DNA of 64,000 nucleotides from Clostridia bacterium (GTDB lineage Bacteria; Bacillota; Clostridia; TANB77; CAG-508): positions 50,211 through 114,210 of the forward strand of contig CAADUZ010000007.1 of NCBI GenBank assembly GCA_900752335.1, written 5' to 3'. The notes beneath the pieces were generated by a model. The model was not told where the DNA came from, searched no databases, and saw only the letters and a list, made by a program, of their open reading frames with translations. Of this stretch, positions 42,813 to 52,073 are shown piece by piece; the stretch's first letter is position 1; each line of letters opens with the position of its first letter. The position numbers were made by a program, and so were the translations under genes.

Positions 42813-44399
42813 TTATACGTCAAAGATGCTACCACCAATAAATTCTCTTAATAATGAATTCTTTGGTATATATTCGTCCCCAATATCGTCAAAATATTTT
42901 AGAAGTTCATATAGGCTTGTTGCCTCTGAATACTCTGGGTGCGTGTTGTCTATTGCTTTTAATAGTGGCATAGCATATTTTTTAAGTACTGATATTTCGT
43001 AAATTAATGAAGTATTAAACATACTGTCTGCTTGCTCTTGGAATGGAAATATATAATTTTCCTCTCCTCTATTTACCATATCCCAATTTTGCAAGGTGTG
43101 TAATGCTTCATATCCTCTAAAGTTGTAATCTCTAACTAATCTACGAATTAGCCTTGTGTCTGTTGTAGAAATTCTGTTGTAATAGTCTATGTTAAGCACT
43201 GTTAATGCACTAATATAGATTTTGTATTTTTGTTCTAGTGGAATTGATGCTGTTAATTTGTCATTTAAACAATGAATTCCCTCTATAACTAGAACTTCAT
43301 TATTTCTCATTTTAATTTTCTCACCCGTAAATGACTTTGTTCCTGTTTTAAAATCAAACACAGGAAGTTGCACTTCTTCTCCTTTTAATAGTCGTGATAA
43401 ATGGTCATTGAATAAGTCCAAATCTATTGCTTCTAATCTTTCAAAATCATATTTGCCATTTTCGTCCCTTGGAGTATCTTTTCTCTCAACAAAGTAGTTG
43501 TCTACTGAAATTGTAAGTGGTTTGATACCGTTTAACTTTAGCTGTATGCCAAGTCTTTGAGCAAATGTAGTTTTTCCAGAAGATGATGGGCCCGCTATTA
43601 ATATTATTTTTACGCCTTTTCTTTTTACTATTTTATCTGCGATATCCGATATTTTCTTTTCGTGTAAAGCTTCTGCAAGTAAGATAAGCTCTTTTTCTTT
43701 TCCTTCTTCTATTTTTTTATTTAGTTTGTAAATTGTATTTATATCTAGTACTGTATGAATATCCTCATACTCTTCAAGTGTATGCAATAGCTTTTTCGTT
43801 TCTATATATTTGTCAATTTTATTTGGCGTTCTTTTATCAGGATACCTTAATAAAAATCCATCATGATATTTTATCACGTCAAAAAGCTTTATATATCCTG
43901 TACTAATTGGCATTACACCATAGAAATAGTTATAGTAGTCTTCGCAGAAATACAAAGATACTTCGTCTTTATATTTATTATCTAGCTGCAGCCTTCCTCT
44001 TAAAGTCTTCTCCTTTTGATAAAACTTTTCCGCTTCCTCTTTGCTCATTTCTATTTTTTTAATTGGTAAATTACTATCAACGATAACTTGCATTTCCTTT
44101 TTTATGTTTTCTACAAGTTCTGTTGTAACTTTCATATTATCTATACTGCAATAAATTGAATTAGATAGCTGACAATTCACTGTAAGAAGAGCTTTAGGAT
44201 ATACCCTATTAAAAGCCATTCCCATTACATAAAGAATTCCTCTTTGATACACCCTTCTCCCATCACGCGTTGTAATGTCTATTGGCTGCACAGCACTTGT
44301 ATCTTCAATTTCCGCATCCAATGGAACTATCTCATTTTTATATTTACATGCAAGTATATTTTTCTCCTTATCTTCTTTAAAAAATTCTGTTGCTTTCAA
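42813..44399 (-). CDS. Uridine kinase-like nucleoside kinase with N-terminal TGS/SAD-like region
   Basis: The 528-residue protein starts at TTG 44399 (MKATEFFKEDK), seven bases after GGAGG. The first 200 residues resemble the threonyl-tRNA synthetase accessory domain. The kinase part has ILIAGPSSSGKTTFAQRL (about 267), SVDNYFVERKDTP and RRLVRDYNFRGY, as in uridine/cytidine kinases. It would phosphorylate a nucleoside in salvage, but the fused form's substrate is not certain. A GGGGACA palindrome lies between it and mutS upstream. Confidence 0.88.
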   Translation of the reverse strand: MKATEFFKEDKEKNILACKYKNEIVPLDAEIEDTSAVQPIDITTRDGRRVYQRGILYVMGMAFNRVYPKALLTVNCQLSNSIYCSIDNMKVTTELVENIKKEMQVIVDSNLPIKKIEMSKEEAEKFYQKEKTLRGRLQLDNKYKDEVSLYFCEDYYNYFYGVMPISTGYIKLFDVIKYHDGFLLRYPDKRTPNKIDKYIETKKLLHTLEEYEDIHTVLDINTIYKLNKKIEEGKEKELILLAEALHEKKISDIADKIVKRKGVKIILIAGPSSSGKTTFAQRLGIQLKLNGIKPLTISVDNYFVERKDTPRDENGKYDFERLEAIDLDLFNDHLSRLLKGEEVQLPVFDFKTGTKSFTGEKIKMRNNEVLVIEGIHCLNDKLTASIPLEQKYKIYISALTVLNIDYYNRISTTDTRLIRRLVRDYNFRGYEALHTLQNWDMVNRGEENYIFPFQEQADSMFNTSLIYEISVLKKYAMPLLKAIDNTHPEYSEATSLYELLKYFDDIGDEYIPKNSLLREFIGGSIFDV

Positions 44400-44423
44400 A
44401 AAAATTCCTCCTTTTGATACTTT

Positions 44424-44496
44424 GGGGACAGGTCTTATTTTCTCATTTGCTAATTTTTCAAAATGGGAAAATGAGACCTGTCCCTAAATTCCCATT
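44424..44496. repeat. Palindromic GGGACAGGTCTC repeat overlapping the mutS stop
   Basis: On the minus strand it is identical over 37 bases to the repeat at 4700 and likewise contributes the codons for MGI and the TAG stop, here of mutS. The arms (44424-44448 and 44462-44486) pair with a few mismatches. Confidence 0.85.
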
Positions 44497-47099
44497 TTTT
44501 CTTTTATTTTTACTAATGTGTTTAGTGCGTCTATTGGTGTTAGTTCGTTTACGTCTATTTTGTCTAGTTCGTGTGCTATTTCTGCTAGTTTGTAGTTGTA
44601 CATTGTAAGTTGTCCATCTGCTACGCCTTTTTCTTGCTTTTCTATTTTTTTGTTGTTTAGTACATTTTTTCTTTCTATGCTTTTTAGTATTTCGTTTGCT
44701 CTTTTTGTTACTACTTGTGGCACTCCTGCTAGTTTTGCTACATGCACGCCGTAGCTTTCGTCTGTTCCGCCTTTTACTATTTTTCTTAAGAAGATTATGT
44801 CTTCTCCTTTTTCTTTTACTGCTATTGAGTAGTTTTTTACGCCTTCTAGTTTACTTTCTAAATCTGTTAATTCATGGTAGTGTGTTGCAAATAGTGTTTT
44901 TGCTCCGCATTTTTCTTTGTCTGATATGTATTCTGCCACTGCCCATGCTATTGATAGTCCATCATATGTTGAAGTTCCTCTTCCTATTTCGTCTAGTATT
45001 ACTAGGCTGTTTCCTGTAGCTTCTTTTAATATTTGCGCTACTTCCATCATTTCTACCATGAATGTGCTTTGCCCCATGCTTAAATCGTCTGACGCTCCAA
45101 CTCTTGTAAATATCTTGTCTACTACCCCTATTCGCGCATATGATGCTGGTACAAAGCTTCCTATTTGTGCCATTAGTGTAATTAGTGCTACTTGCCTCAT
45201 GTATGTTGATTTTCCTGCCATGTTTGGTCCTGTTATTATTGATAGTCTATTATCGTTTTTATCTAAATATGTATCGTTTTGTACAAAACTTCCACTTGGC
45301 AATATTTTTTCTATTACTGGATGGCGTCCGTCTTTTATGTCTATTACGCCGCTTCCATCCACTTCTGGTCTTACATAGTTTTGGTCTTCTGCCACTGTTG
45401 CTAAAGAGCATAGTCCATCTAGCATTGCTACTATTCCTGCTGATTTTTGCACTCTTTCTATTTGTGCTTCTATTTTTTCTCTTACTTCTGCAAATACATT
45501 GTATTCAAGGTTTATAACTTTTTCTTCTGCTCCTAGTATTTGATTTTCCAAGTTTTTTAATTCTTCTGTTATATATCTTTCTCCATTTGTTAAAGTTTGC
45601 TTTCTTATGTATCTATCTGGTACTAATGATATGTTTGATTTTGTTACTTCTATATAATATCCAAATACTTTGTTGAACCCTACTTTTAAACCTTTTATTC
45701 CTGTTTTTTCTCTCTCATCTGCTTCTAATTGTATTATCCAGTTCTTTCCATCAGTTGTTGCCGTTTTTAGCTTGTCTATTTCTTCGTCATATCCAAGTTT
45801 GATTAGTCCACCCTCTTTTACGCTAATTGGTGGGTCGTCCACTATTGTTTTGTCTATTAATTCGTATATGTCATCTAATGTGTCAAGTTCTGAATAGATT
45901 TCTGCTAACATACTAGATTTTGTTTGTGAAAGTATTTTCTTTATTTCTGGTAATTGTTTTGCAGAAGATTTTAGAGAGATTAAATCTCTTCCGTTTGCAC
46001 TTCCATATGATATTTTTCCAGCAAGTCTTTCTATATCATATACTTTTTTTAGTGCGTCTGTAAGGTCCCCTCTTAAAATGATATTATCTTTTAGTTCTGC
46101 TACTGCGTCCAACCTTTTATTTATTTGATTTACGTCGATAAGCGGGTTGTTTAGCCACCTGCGAAGTAGCCTTCCTCCCATCGAAGTTGCTGTTTTATCC
46201 AATACCCATAGTAGTGTGCCTTTTTTAGATTTATCCCTTAATTTTTCTGTTATTTCTAGATTTCTTCTAGCGTTTATATCAAGTGCCATATATTTTGTTA
46301 TGCTATATACAATTAATTTATTTATATGCTCTAGGTTGTTCTTTTGTGTATCCAATAAATATGTAATTAAAGCATTTGTAGCCGCTACTGATAGCATATA
46401 TTTTGATATATCTTCTACATTTTTTTCTTCGTCGTCTACTATTTTATATTTAACTGATAATGCTTCGTAGTTGTCTGTAAATTCTTTTTCGTCTAATCTT
46501 GTAATATATACTTCAAATCTTTCCTTTATTTTGTCTATTTCTTCTTTGCAGTCATATAGCATTGTATTTACTACAATTTCTGCTGGAGAATATTTTGATA
46601 TTTCGTCTAGTAAAGCAGCAAAGTTGTTTGTTTCTTTTATTTCCGTTGTTCTAAAATCTCCTGTGGTTATATCACAAGCAGTTACACCAAAATATATTCC
46701 GTTTTTGTATATACTCATTATATAGTTATTCTTCTTATCTTCAAGTAAATTTGCTTCTATTACTGTTCCCGGTGTCACAACTCTTATAACGTCTCTTTTT
46801 ACTATACCTTTTGCTTGCTTTGGATCTTCTAGTTGCTCGCATATTGCAACTTTATATCCTTTAGATATTAATCTTGAAATGTATGTTTCTGCTGCATGAT
46901 AAGGTATACCGCACATTGGTGCTCTCTCTTCTTGTCCACAGTCTTTTCCTGTTAGTGTAAGCTCTAGTTCTCTTGATACATTTACAGCATCTTCAAAGAA
47001 CATTTCGTAAAAGTCACCTAATCTATAGAATAAAATACAGTCTTTGTATTTACTTTTAGTATCCAAATAATGCTGCATCATTGGTGAGTATTCTGCCAT
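44484..47099 (-). CDS. mutS: DNA mismatch repair ATPase MutS
   Basis: The 871-residue protein has the mismatch-binding N-terminus with GDFYEMFFEDA, connector and lever domains, and the ABC ATPase with TGPNMAGKSTYMRQ, DEIGRGTSTYDGLSIAWA and THYHEL. MutS recognises mismatches and starts repair with MutL, which is not in this window. Its last three codons lie inside a dispersed repeat. In other species loss of MutS raises slippage in repeat tracts, which matters for the leader tracts described here. Confidence 0.96.
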   Translation of the reverse strand: MAEYSPMMQHYLDTKSKYKDCILFYRLGDFYEMFFEDAVNVSRELELTLTGKDCGQEERAPMCGIPYHAAETYISRLISKGYKVAICEQLEDPKQAKGIVKRDVIRVVTPGTVIEANLLEDKKNNYIMSIYKNGIYFGVTACDITTGDFRTTEIKETNNFAALLDEISKYSPAEIVVNTMLYDCKEEIDKIKERFEVYITRLDEKEFTDNYEALSVKYKIVDDEEKNVEDISKYMLSVAATNALITYLLDTQKNNLEHINKLIVYSITKYMALDINARRNLEITEKLRDKSKKGTLLWVLDKTATSMGGRLLRRWLNNPLIDVNQINKRLDAVAELKDNIILRGDLTDALKKVYDIERLAGKISYGSANGRDLISLKSSAKQLPEIKKILSQTKSSMLAEIYSELDTLDDIYELIDKTIVDDPPISVKEGGLIKLGYDEEIDKLKTATTDGKNWIIQLEADEREKTGIKGLKVGFNKVFGYYIEVTKSNISLVPDRYIRKQTLTNGERYITEELKNLENQILGAEEKVINLEYNVFAEVREKIEAQIERVQKSAGIVAMLDGLCSLATVAEDQNYVRPEVDGSGVIDIKDGRHPVIEKILPSGSFVQNDTYLDKNDNRLSIITGPNMAGKSTYMRQVALITLMAQIGSFVPASYARIGVVDKIFTRVGASDDLSMGQSTFMVEMMEVAQILKEATGNSLVILDEIGRGTSTYDGLSIAWAVAEYISDKEKCGAKTLFATHYHELTDLESKLEGVKNYSIAVKEKGEDIIFLRKIVKGGTDESYGVHVAKLAGVPQVVTKRANEILKSIERKNVLNNKKIEKQEKGVADGQLTMYNYKLAEIAHELDKIDVNELTPIDALNTLVKIKEKMGI

Positions 47100-47114
47100 G
47101 TTTATTCCCTCTTT

Positions 47115-47858
47115 CTATTTTTGCATATCTTCTCTTTCTTTTGGTTCCCCTTTTCCGCTCTCTTGTTCTGATTTTGGAAGCAAGTCAGATTTATCTACTT
47201 TTAAACTATCTCTAAAGTGAGTTTTCTCTTTACCATATTTTTCTTCTGTTTTTATTCTCTCTAATTCATTATATTTTTTCCATATTGTTGGATATCCATC
47301 ATAACCTAATGTTCTAGCAGCTTGAGCTTTAGACATTCCTTTTGCAAGCAATGCCTCAAATTCAGAAATAATTTCTTCTAATTCTGCTCTCTTTCTTTCC
47401 ACATTATCAATATCATCTCTTTCACCTATTTTTTCAGCCATCGCCGCTACGTCAATAAAATATTTTTCTTTTTCTTTTTTAGAAGTCCTACTTCCTTCTA
47501 TTTTTACTTTTCTTAAGTAAAGTTCATATAGTTCTGGATTAATTTCTTTCAATTTTTTTAACTTTCTAGTGATTGTCCTAGTAGACATATTAAATCTCTC
47601 TGATGCCGCTTTATTATCATGAACTATGCTATATATAGCAAGTTCTTCTATATCCACTTCCAATTCTTTAGGCTTATATGGAAATTTCCTTACAAAACTA
47701 GCATATAGAGTAGGATTTGTTTCAGACATTTCCATAATTTTCTTATTTAATGTTCGTATGTCTGTTTCAAGTTCTTTTGCAAGTTTTTTTCTGCCTATTT
47801 CTCCAGAAATTAATCTTTGTATTTGTTGTTCAAATTCTTTTTGAGTTAATTCTTTCAT
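47115..47858 (-). CDS. Putative helix-turn-helix protein of unknown function
   Basis: The 247-residue protein has several short helical modules with turn patterns: RKKLAKELETDIRTLNKKI, AASERFNMSTRTITRKLKKL and KAQAARTLGYDGYPTIWKKY. A coiled-coil and a highly charged tail follow. These look like repeated DNA-binding folds, but I recognise no named family. It lies between miaB and mutS, 15 bases before mutS, so it is co-transcribed. Confidence 0.7.
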   Translation of the reverse strand: MKELTQKEFEQQIQRLISGEIGRKKLAKELETDIRTLNKKIMEMSETNPTLYASFVRKFPYKPKELEVDIEELAIYSIVHDNKAASERFNMSTRTITRKLKKLKEINPELYELYLRKVKIEGSRTSKKEKEKYFIDVAAMAEKIGERDDIDNVERKRAELEEIISEFEALLAKGMSKAQAARTLGYDGYPTIWKKYNELERIKTEEKYGKEKTHFRDSLKVDKSDLLPKSEQESGKGEPKEREDMQK

Positions 47859-47881
47859 TACTAATTTACTTTCCTTTCAAA

Positions 47882-49282
47882 TTATAAAATTTCTCCTTTT
47901 AAATACCACATATGCTCTGACACAATTTTTACTGGAACAAATTTTCCAATTAAGCTGCTATCACCTTCAAAGATTACCACTTTGTTTGTATCAGTTCTTC
48001 CGGTTAAAAATTCACTGTTTGTCTTGCTATATCCTTCAACCAAAAGATTTTGAACTGTATTTATATATTCTTTGTTATTCTCGACTAGTTGTGCCTCGTA
48101 TAAAGCTTTTAATCTGTCAAACCTCTTATGCTTAATTTCTTCTGGAATTTGATTTTCCATTTTATCTGCCGGTGTTCCTACTCTTCTTGAATATATGAAC
48201 ATAAAAATTTGCTCAAACTTAACTTTTCTTACAACGTCTAAAGTATCTTCAAAATCTTCTTCTGTTTCTCCTGGGAATCCCACAATTATATCTGTAGAAA
48301 ATTTCACGCCAGGTATTTTGTCCTTCATTTTTTGAACTAAATTCAAATATTGCTCTTTTGTATATACTCTGTTCATAGCCTTTAGCACACTTGTACTGCC
48401 TGACTGCAATGGCAAATGTACTAATTTTGACACTTTATCTAAATCTTTTATTGCATCTATAACGTCATCTGTAAAATCCTTTGGGTGTGGAGAAGTAAAC
48501 CTTATCTTTTCAATTCCATCTATCTTACTTACCTCTCTTAAAAGTTTAGCAAATGAATCTATTTTGCTTTCTGCTAATCCCTTTTCTCTTTCCACTCTCA
48601 TGTACGAATTAACATTTTGTCCAAGCAAAGTTATCTCTTTGTATCCTGCTTTTGCTAAACTTTCTACCTCTTTTAAAATATCTTCCGGGCTTCTACTTCT
48701 TTCCCTTCCACGTACATATGGAACAATGCAATACGTACAAAAATTATTACAACCATTCATTATTGTAACAGAAGCACGAATATTATCCTCTCTTTTTATT
48801 GGTAGTCCTTCAATTATCTCGCCATCTATATCTAGTATATCTGTTACTTTCTTGCTCTCCATTATTGCATTATACAAATCTTTAGGAAATTTATGAAGAG
48901 TATGAGTACCAAATATAACGTCGTACTTGTAGCTTTTCTTAATTTTATCTACAATATGTTTTTCTTGCATCATACAACCACCAATGGCAATAATTGTGCC
49001 CTTGGCTTCTTTTAGTTTCTTAACTTCGCCTAACTTGCCAAATAGCTTTTCCTCTGCATTCTCTCTTACACAGCAAGTATTGTATATAACTAGGTCGGCT
49101 GAAGAAATATCATCTGTTTTGGCATATCCCATTTTTTCTACCATACCACAGATTTTTTCTGAATCATTTTCATTTAGCTGGCAGCCCATTGTTAATATAT
49201 TATATTTCAAATTCTTTCCAGCATTTATTTTGCTTACTTTTTCTATATATTCTAGCTCTTCGCTTATATCTTTTTTTGTCAT
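47882..49282 (-). CDS. miaB: tRNA methylthiotransferase MiaB
   Basis: The 466-residue radical SAM enzyme has the N-terminal UPF0004 domain with the three cluster cysteines (TMGCQLNENDSE, CCVREN, GGCM), the CNNFCTYC radical SAM motif in MNGCNNFCTYCIVPYVRGRERSR, and a TRAM domain at the end. It converts i6A37 of tRNA into ms2i6A. Length is normal. The miaB-mutS order is common in Firmicutes. Confidence 0.95.
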   Translation of the reverse strand: MTKKDISEELEYIEKVSKINAGKNLKYNILTMGCQLNENDSEKICGMVEKMGYAKTDDISSADLVIYNTCCVRENAEEKLFGKLGEVKKLKEAKGTIIAIGGCMMQEKHIVDKIKKSYKYDVIFGTHTLHKFPKDLYNAIMESKKVTDILDIDGEIIEGLPIKREDNIRASVTIMNGCNNFCTYCIVPYVRGRERSRSPEDILKEVESLAKAGYKEITLLGQNVNSYMRVEREKGLAESKIDSFAKLLREVSKIDGIEKIRFTSPHPKDFTDDVIDAIKDLDKVSKLVHLPLQSGSTSVLKAMNRVYTKEQYLNLVQKMKDKIPGVKFSTDIIVGFPGETEEDFEDTLDVVRKVKFEQIFMFIYSRRVGTPADKMENQIPEEIKHKRFDRLKALYEAQLVENNKEYINTVQNLLVEGYSKTNSEFLTGRTDTNKVVIFEGDSSLIGKFVPVKIVSEHMWYLKGEIL

Positions 49283-49381
49283 TTTTTCTCCTATTCAACA
49301 ACTTATTTATTTTAACATTTTATATATTATACATATAATTTTTTAGTATTTTTAATAATCTCCATTGTTATATTTTACACG

Positions 49382-49410
49382 AAAAAGGCACTTTTTTCAA
49401 GTGCCTTTTT
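49382..49410. terminator. Terminator after the second prepilin-like gene
   Basis: AAAAAGGCACTT (49382-49393) pairs with AAGTGCCTTTTT (49399-49410). The stem has T runs on both sides, so it works in both directions. The remaining bases of 49283-49576 are AT-rich with nothing else visible. Confidence 0.75.
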
Positions 49411-49576
49411 ACCCAGTTACTTTTAATATAGTTACATTTATTAATGTATATAATTTTCTTAAAATTTATATATAGTAATAAATCATATGTAACAGTTTTT
49501 TGAAAATATATATTTAGTACTGTATGTTTAATTTGCAATTACTCTTCAAGTAGATTAGTGTAAAAGATTTAATTGA

Positions 49577-50845
49577 TTAATCGATGAAATATATATTTCC
49601 ATCACCGAGAAAACCTATGAATATATCTATTCCCGGCATGTCCATGTAGTCTTTTTTTCCAAATATATATACATTACAATAATCTGGTCCAGCTGTCAAC
49701 TCCAAATCAATATCGCAAAGGATTGGTTCTAGTTCTGGTTCATCTGGATCTATAACAATATTCAAATATTGTATAGAATTCTTATTATTTAATAATTGCA
49801 TTCTATTTGCTTGTGTATAACTATTTGTAATTTCTTTTACTGTTGGTGGTAATATTATATCACTAGATTTTATTTTCATTTTTATAGTTACCATGTTTGT
49901 ATATGCAGGAATTGAACAGATACCATATGTATTATTTTTCATACAATAAAAGGTATAATTATGGTCTTGAGTCCAATAACTAGTGGTATACGTTTCTAAC
50001 TTACCATTTGCATATCTAACATTTTCAAATAAAGGATACCCATTACTTGTATCAAATAATGATATTCTTGCTTCGGAACTACCTACCCCATTTTGAATAT
50101 TTTGTAAACAAAAATGTTTTGACACTTTTGTTACAGGTTTTCCGTTTATATAGCTTGGTATTAAAATAATTTGTGGTTCTTTTATATATTCTTGTACTTC
50201 ATTTTCTGTTCCTGATATTATATTTGAATTATTTGATTTTAATCCTGTAATATATATTTCATCTCCTAAATCCTCATATGTAAATTTATTAGCATCTCCT
50301 TCTACTTCTACTATTGTTTTTGTTGTCACAGGTATACATGTTACCTCTGTTCCTGAAGTACTTTTAGCTTTTGCATATATTGTGTATTCTGTTCCTGTTG
50401 CTGTTTTGTAATTTGTTTCATCTACTATTACTTTATTTAATCCTGTAAAAGTATATTCACTTTCACTTTGTTCTTCTGTATAATGTTCACCATCTATACT
50501 AAATTGATATTTATTTAGATTTTCTCCATTTATCCTTACTGTTATTGTATCTTCTCCTCTATTTGTTATCTCTATTTCTGCTGTGACTATTTCATTTCCT
50601 TTTCCTAATTCTTCTATTAGCGAGTTTAGTTGTTCTTGCTCTGCTATTGTAGAATTTAGTGTCATATTTTTTGCTAATTGTACTTTATTTATTAGTCCTT
50701 CTTTACCTAGCACTACATTAAGTGTTACTGTCGCAAGTATTATTAGTATAATTATTGTTATTACTAATGCAATTAATGTAATTCCACTTTCTTTTGATTC
50801 TAAAAAATATCGTAATAATTTTAATTTTTTCATTTTCTTTTTCAT
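49577..50845 (-). CDS. Prepilin-like secreted protein of unknown function
   Basis: The 422-residue protein has the GITLIALVITIIILIILATV prepilin segment (about 20-40), again with Ala at +5. A helix follows, then an Ig/fibronectin-like domain (about 78-165; VTAEIEITNRGEDTITVRINGE) and a beta-rich C-terminal domain of no known family. It starts at ATG 50845 or at the second Met (50833). It has leader copy 2. A surface pilin or display role is inference from the leader segment and the nearby prepilin peptidase. Confidence 0.78.
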   Translation of the reverse strand: MKKKMKKLKLLRYFLESKESGITLIALVITIIILIILATVTLNVVLGKEGLINKVQLAKNMTLNSTIAEQEQLNSLIEELGKGNEIVTAEIEITNRGEDTITVRINGENLNKYQFSIDGEHYTEEQSESEYTFTGLNKVIVDETNYKTATGTEYTIYAKAKSTSGTEVTCIPVTTKTIVEVEGDANKFTYEDLGDEIYITGLKSNNSNIISGTENEVQEYIKEPQIILIPSYINGKPVTKVSKHFCLQNIQNGVGSSEARISLFDTSNGYPLFENVRYANGKLETYTTSYWTQDHNYTFYCMKNNTYGICSIPAYTNMVTIKMKIKSSDIILPPTVKEITNSYTQANRMQLLNNKNSIQYLNIVIDPDEPELEPILCDIDLELTAGPDYCNVYIFGKKDYMDMPGIDIFIGFLGDGNIYFID

Positions 50846-50911
50846 CTTTTATCCTCCTCTTGTTTTATTTATATATTTTTAAAATTAATATCATATTTTT
50901 GCACACGAAAA

Positions 50912-50949
50912 GGGCGGATTATATGCCTTTTTTAGCATATAATCCACCC
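50912..50949 (-). terminator. Leader hairpin, copy 2 (attenuator candidate)
   Basis: On the minus strand GGGTGGATTATATGC pairs with GCATATAATCCGCCC, then TTTTCG. It lies 67 bases before the prepilin-like start. Confidence 0.78.
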
Positions 50950-51015
50950 TTTTCTATTTTTTCTATATTATTTATTATGTTTATATTTTTTGCACAATTA
51001 ATAAAGCTTATTTCT

Positions 51016-51096
51016 CTAGAATATAGCTCTCTCTCTCTCTCTCTCTCTTACAGTTTCAATGTTTTCAGCTTTTTTTGTTTTTCTACTGTTCTTCAC
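51016..51096 (-). CDS. Leader ORF, copy 2, with (AG)11 tract
   Basis: GTG 51096 follows AAAGGA. The 26-residue frame begins VKNSRKTKKAENIETVR and enters an (AG)11 tract (51027-51048) coding alternating Arg-Glu, then stops at TAG 51016-51018. With 12 or 9 units the frame would continue LYSREISFINCAKNIN and end at TAA inside the 3' arm of the hairpin. Predicted OFF here. Confidence 0.65.
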   Translation of the reverse strand: MKNSRKTKKAENIETVRERERERAIF

Positions 51097-51164
51097 TTTA
51101 TTTTTCCTTTCGTTTTATTTCAATCCTTTTTATATTAATGTCATTCTACTTAAAGTATACTATT

Positions 51165-51193
51165 ATTGTATACTATTAGTTGTTTTTTTTCAA
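51165..51193 (-). promoter_or_regulatory. Conserved leader promoter, copy 2
   Basis: TTGAAA (51188-51193) and TACAAT (51165-51170) on the minus strand are 17 bases apart, in the same context as copy 1. Confidence 0.7.
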
Positions 51194-51290
51194 TATGTTA
51201 TAAATAATGTAATATACTTTTAATATTTTTGTAATAAAATTGTAATATTATATATTTCATTTATTTATAATATCGTTTTCTTTCTATCTT

Positions 51291-51998
51291 TTACTTACAA
51301 AACCTATGTTTTCCTATTGTTACTGTCATAGGTCTTGACCATATCCATTTATTTGTTGCCGTGCTTGGATTAAAATAATAGATTGCACCGTTAGTTGGAT
51401 CCCAACCATTTAAAGCATCTTGCGCTGCCTTTTTTGCTGTATCATTTGGTGTTAGGTTTATTTGTCCATCAGATACTACGTCAAATGCACCTTTTTGATA
51501 TATAACTCCTGCTATTGTATTTGGAAATGAACTATTTTTCACTCTGTTTAATACTACTGCTGCTACTGCAACTTGTCCTGTATACGGTTCTCCTCTAGCT
51601 TCTCCATACACTAGTCTACTTAATAGATTTAAGTCATTTGAATTTGTGGAAGAACTTGAATTACTGCTTGAACCACTATTACCAGTAGAGTTATATATTC
51701 CCATTGCTTGCAAGGTTTTAGTTCCTGCAATTCCATCTACTGTAAGTCCATTTTTTCTTTGAAAATATTTTACTGCTTCTAAAGTTTGGCTTCCATATAT
51801 TCCATCAATATTTCCTTTATAGTAGCCCCAGCGTTTTAGTTTAGTTTGTATTGTTCTTACTTCTTCTCCTCTTGAACCATATTTCGATAAGGCTAATAAT
51901 TCATTGTTTCTAAAAAATACATTATATGATACAAATATTGTACCTATAAGGAATATAACAAATATTGCTTTTATATTTTTCTTTATTTTTATAGACAT
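51291..51998 (-). CDS. sleB: Spore cortex-lytic enzyme SleB-like (peptidoglycan-binding plus cell wall hydrolase)
   Basis: The 235-residue protein has a signal/anchor (about 8-28), a PG_binding_1 domain (about 38-95; LKRWGYYKGNIDGIYGSQTLEAVKYFQ), a Ser/Asn linker and a Hydrolase_2 domain (LLSRLVYGEARGEPYTGQVAVAAVVLNRV, FYFNPSTATN-type IYYFNPSTATNKWIW). SleB degrades spore cortex during germination. This supports a spore-forming host. A hairpin lies directly before the start codon and may affect translation. Confidence 0.92.
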   Translation of the reverse strand: MSIKIKKNIKAIFVIFLIGTIFVSYNVFFRNNELLALSKYGSRGEEVRTIQTKLKRWGYYKGNIDGIYGSQTLEAVKYFQRKNGLTVDGIAGTKTLQAMGIYNSTGNSGSSSNSSSSTNSNDLNLLSRLVYGEARGEPYTGQVAVAAVVLNRVKNSSFPNTIAGVIYQKGAFDVVSDGQINLTPNDTAKKAAQDALNGWDPTNGAIYYFNPSTATNKWIWSRPMTVTIGKHRFCK

Positions 51999-52001
51999 AA
52001 A

Positions 52002-52062
52002 AATAACACCACTTTCTTTTTAAATAAATTTTAAACTTATTCTATCCAAAATTGGTGTTATT
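52002..52062 (-). terminator. Hairpin between fhs and sleB
   Basis: AATAACACCA (52002-52011) pairs with TGGTGTTATT (52053-52062). On the minus strand TTT and the sleB ATG follow at once, so the structure can end the fhs transcript or hide the weak sleB ribosome site. Confidence 0.6.
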
Positions 52063-52073
52063 ATACAGTTGTT

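Noticed and set aside
44390..46725. Several plus-strand ORFs opposite mutS
   Set aside because: They are long only because of T-rich antisense of a conserved gene; composition is Leu/Phe-rich noise.
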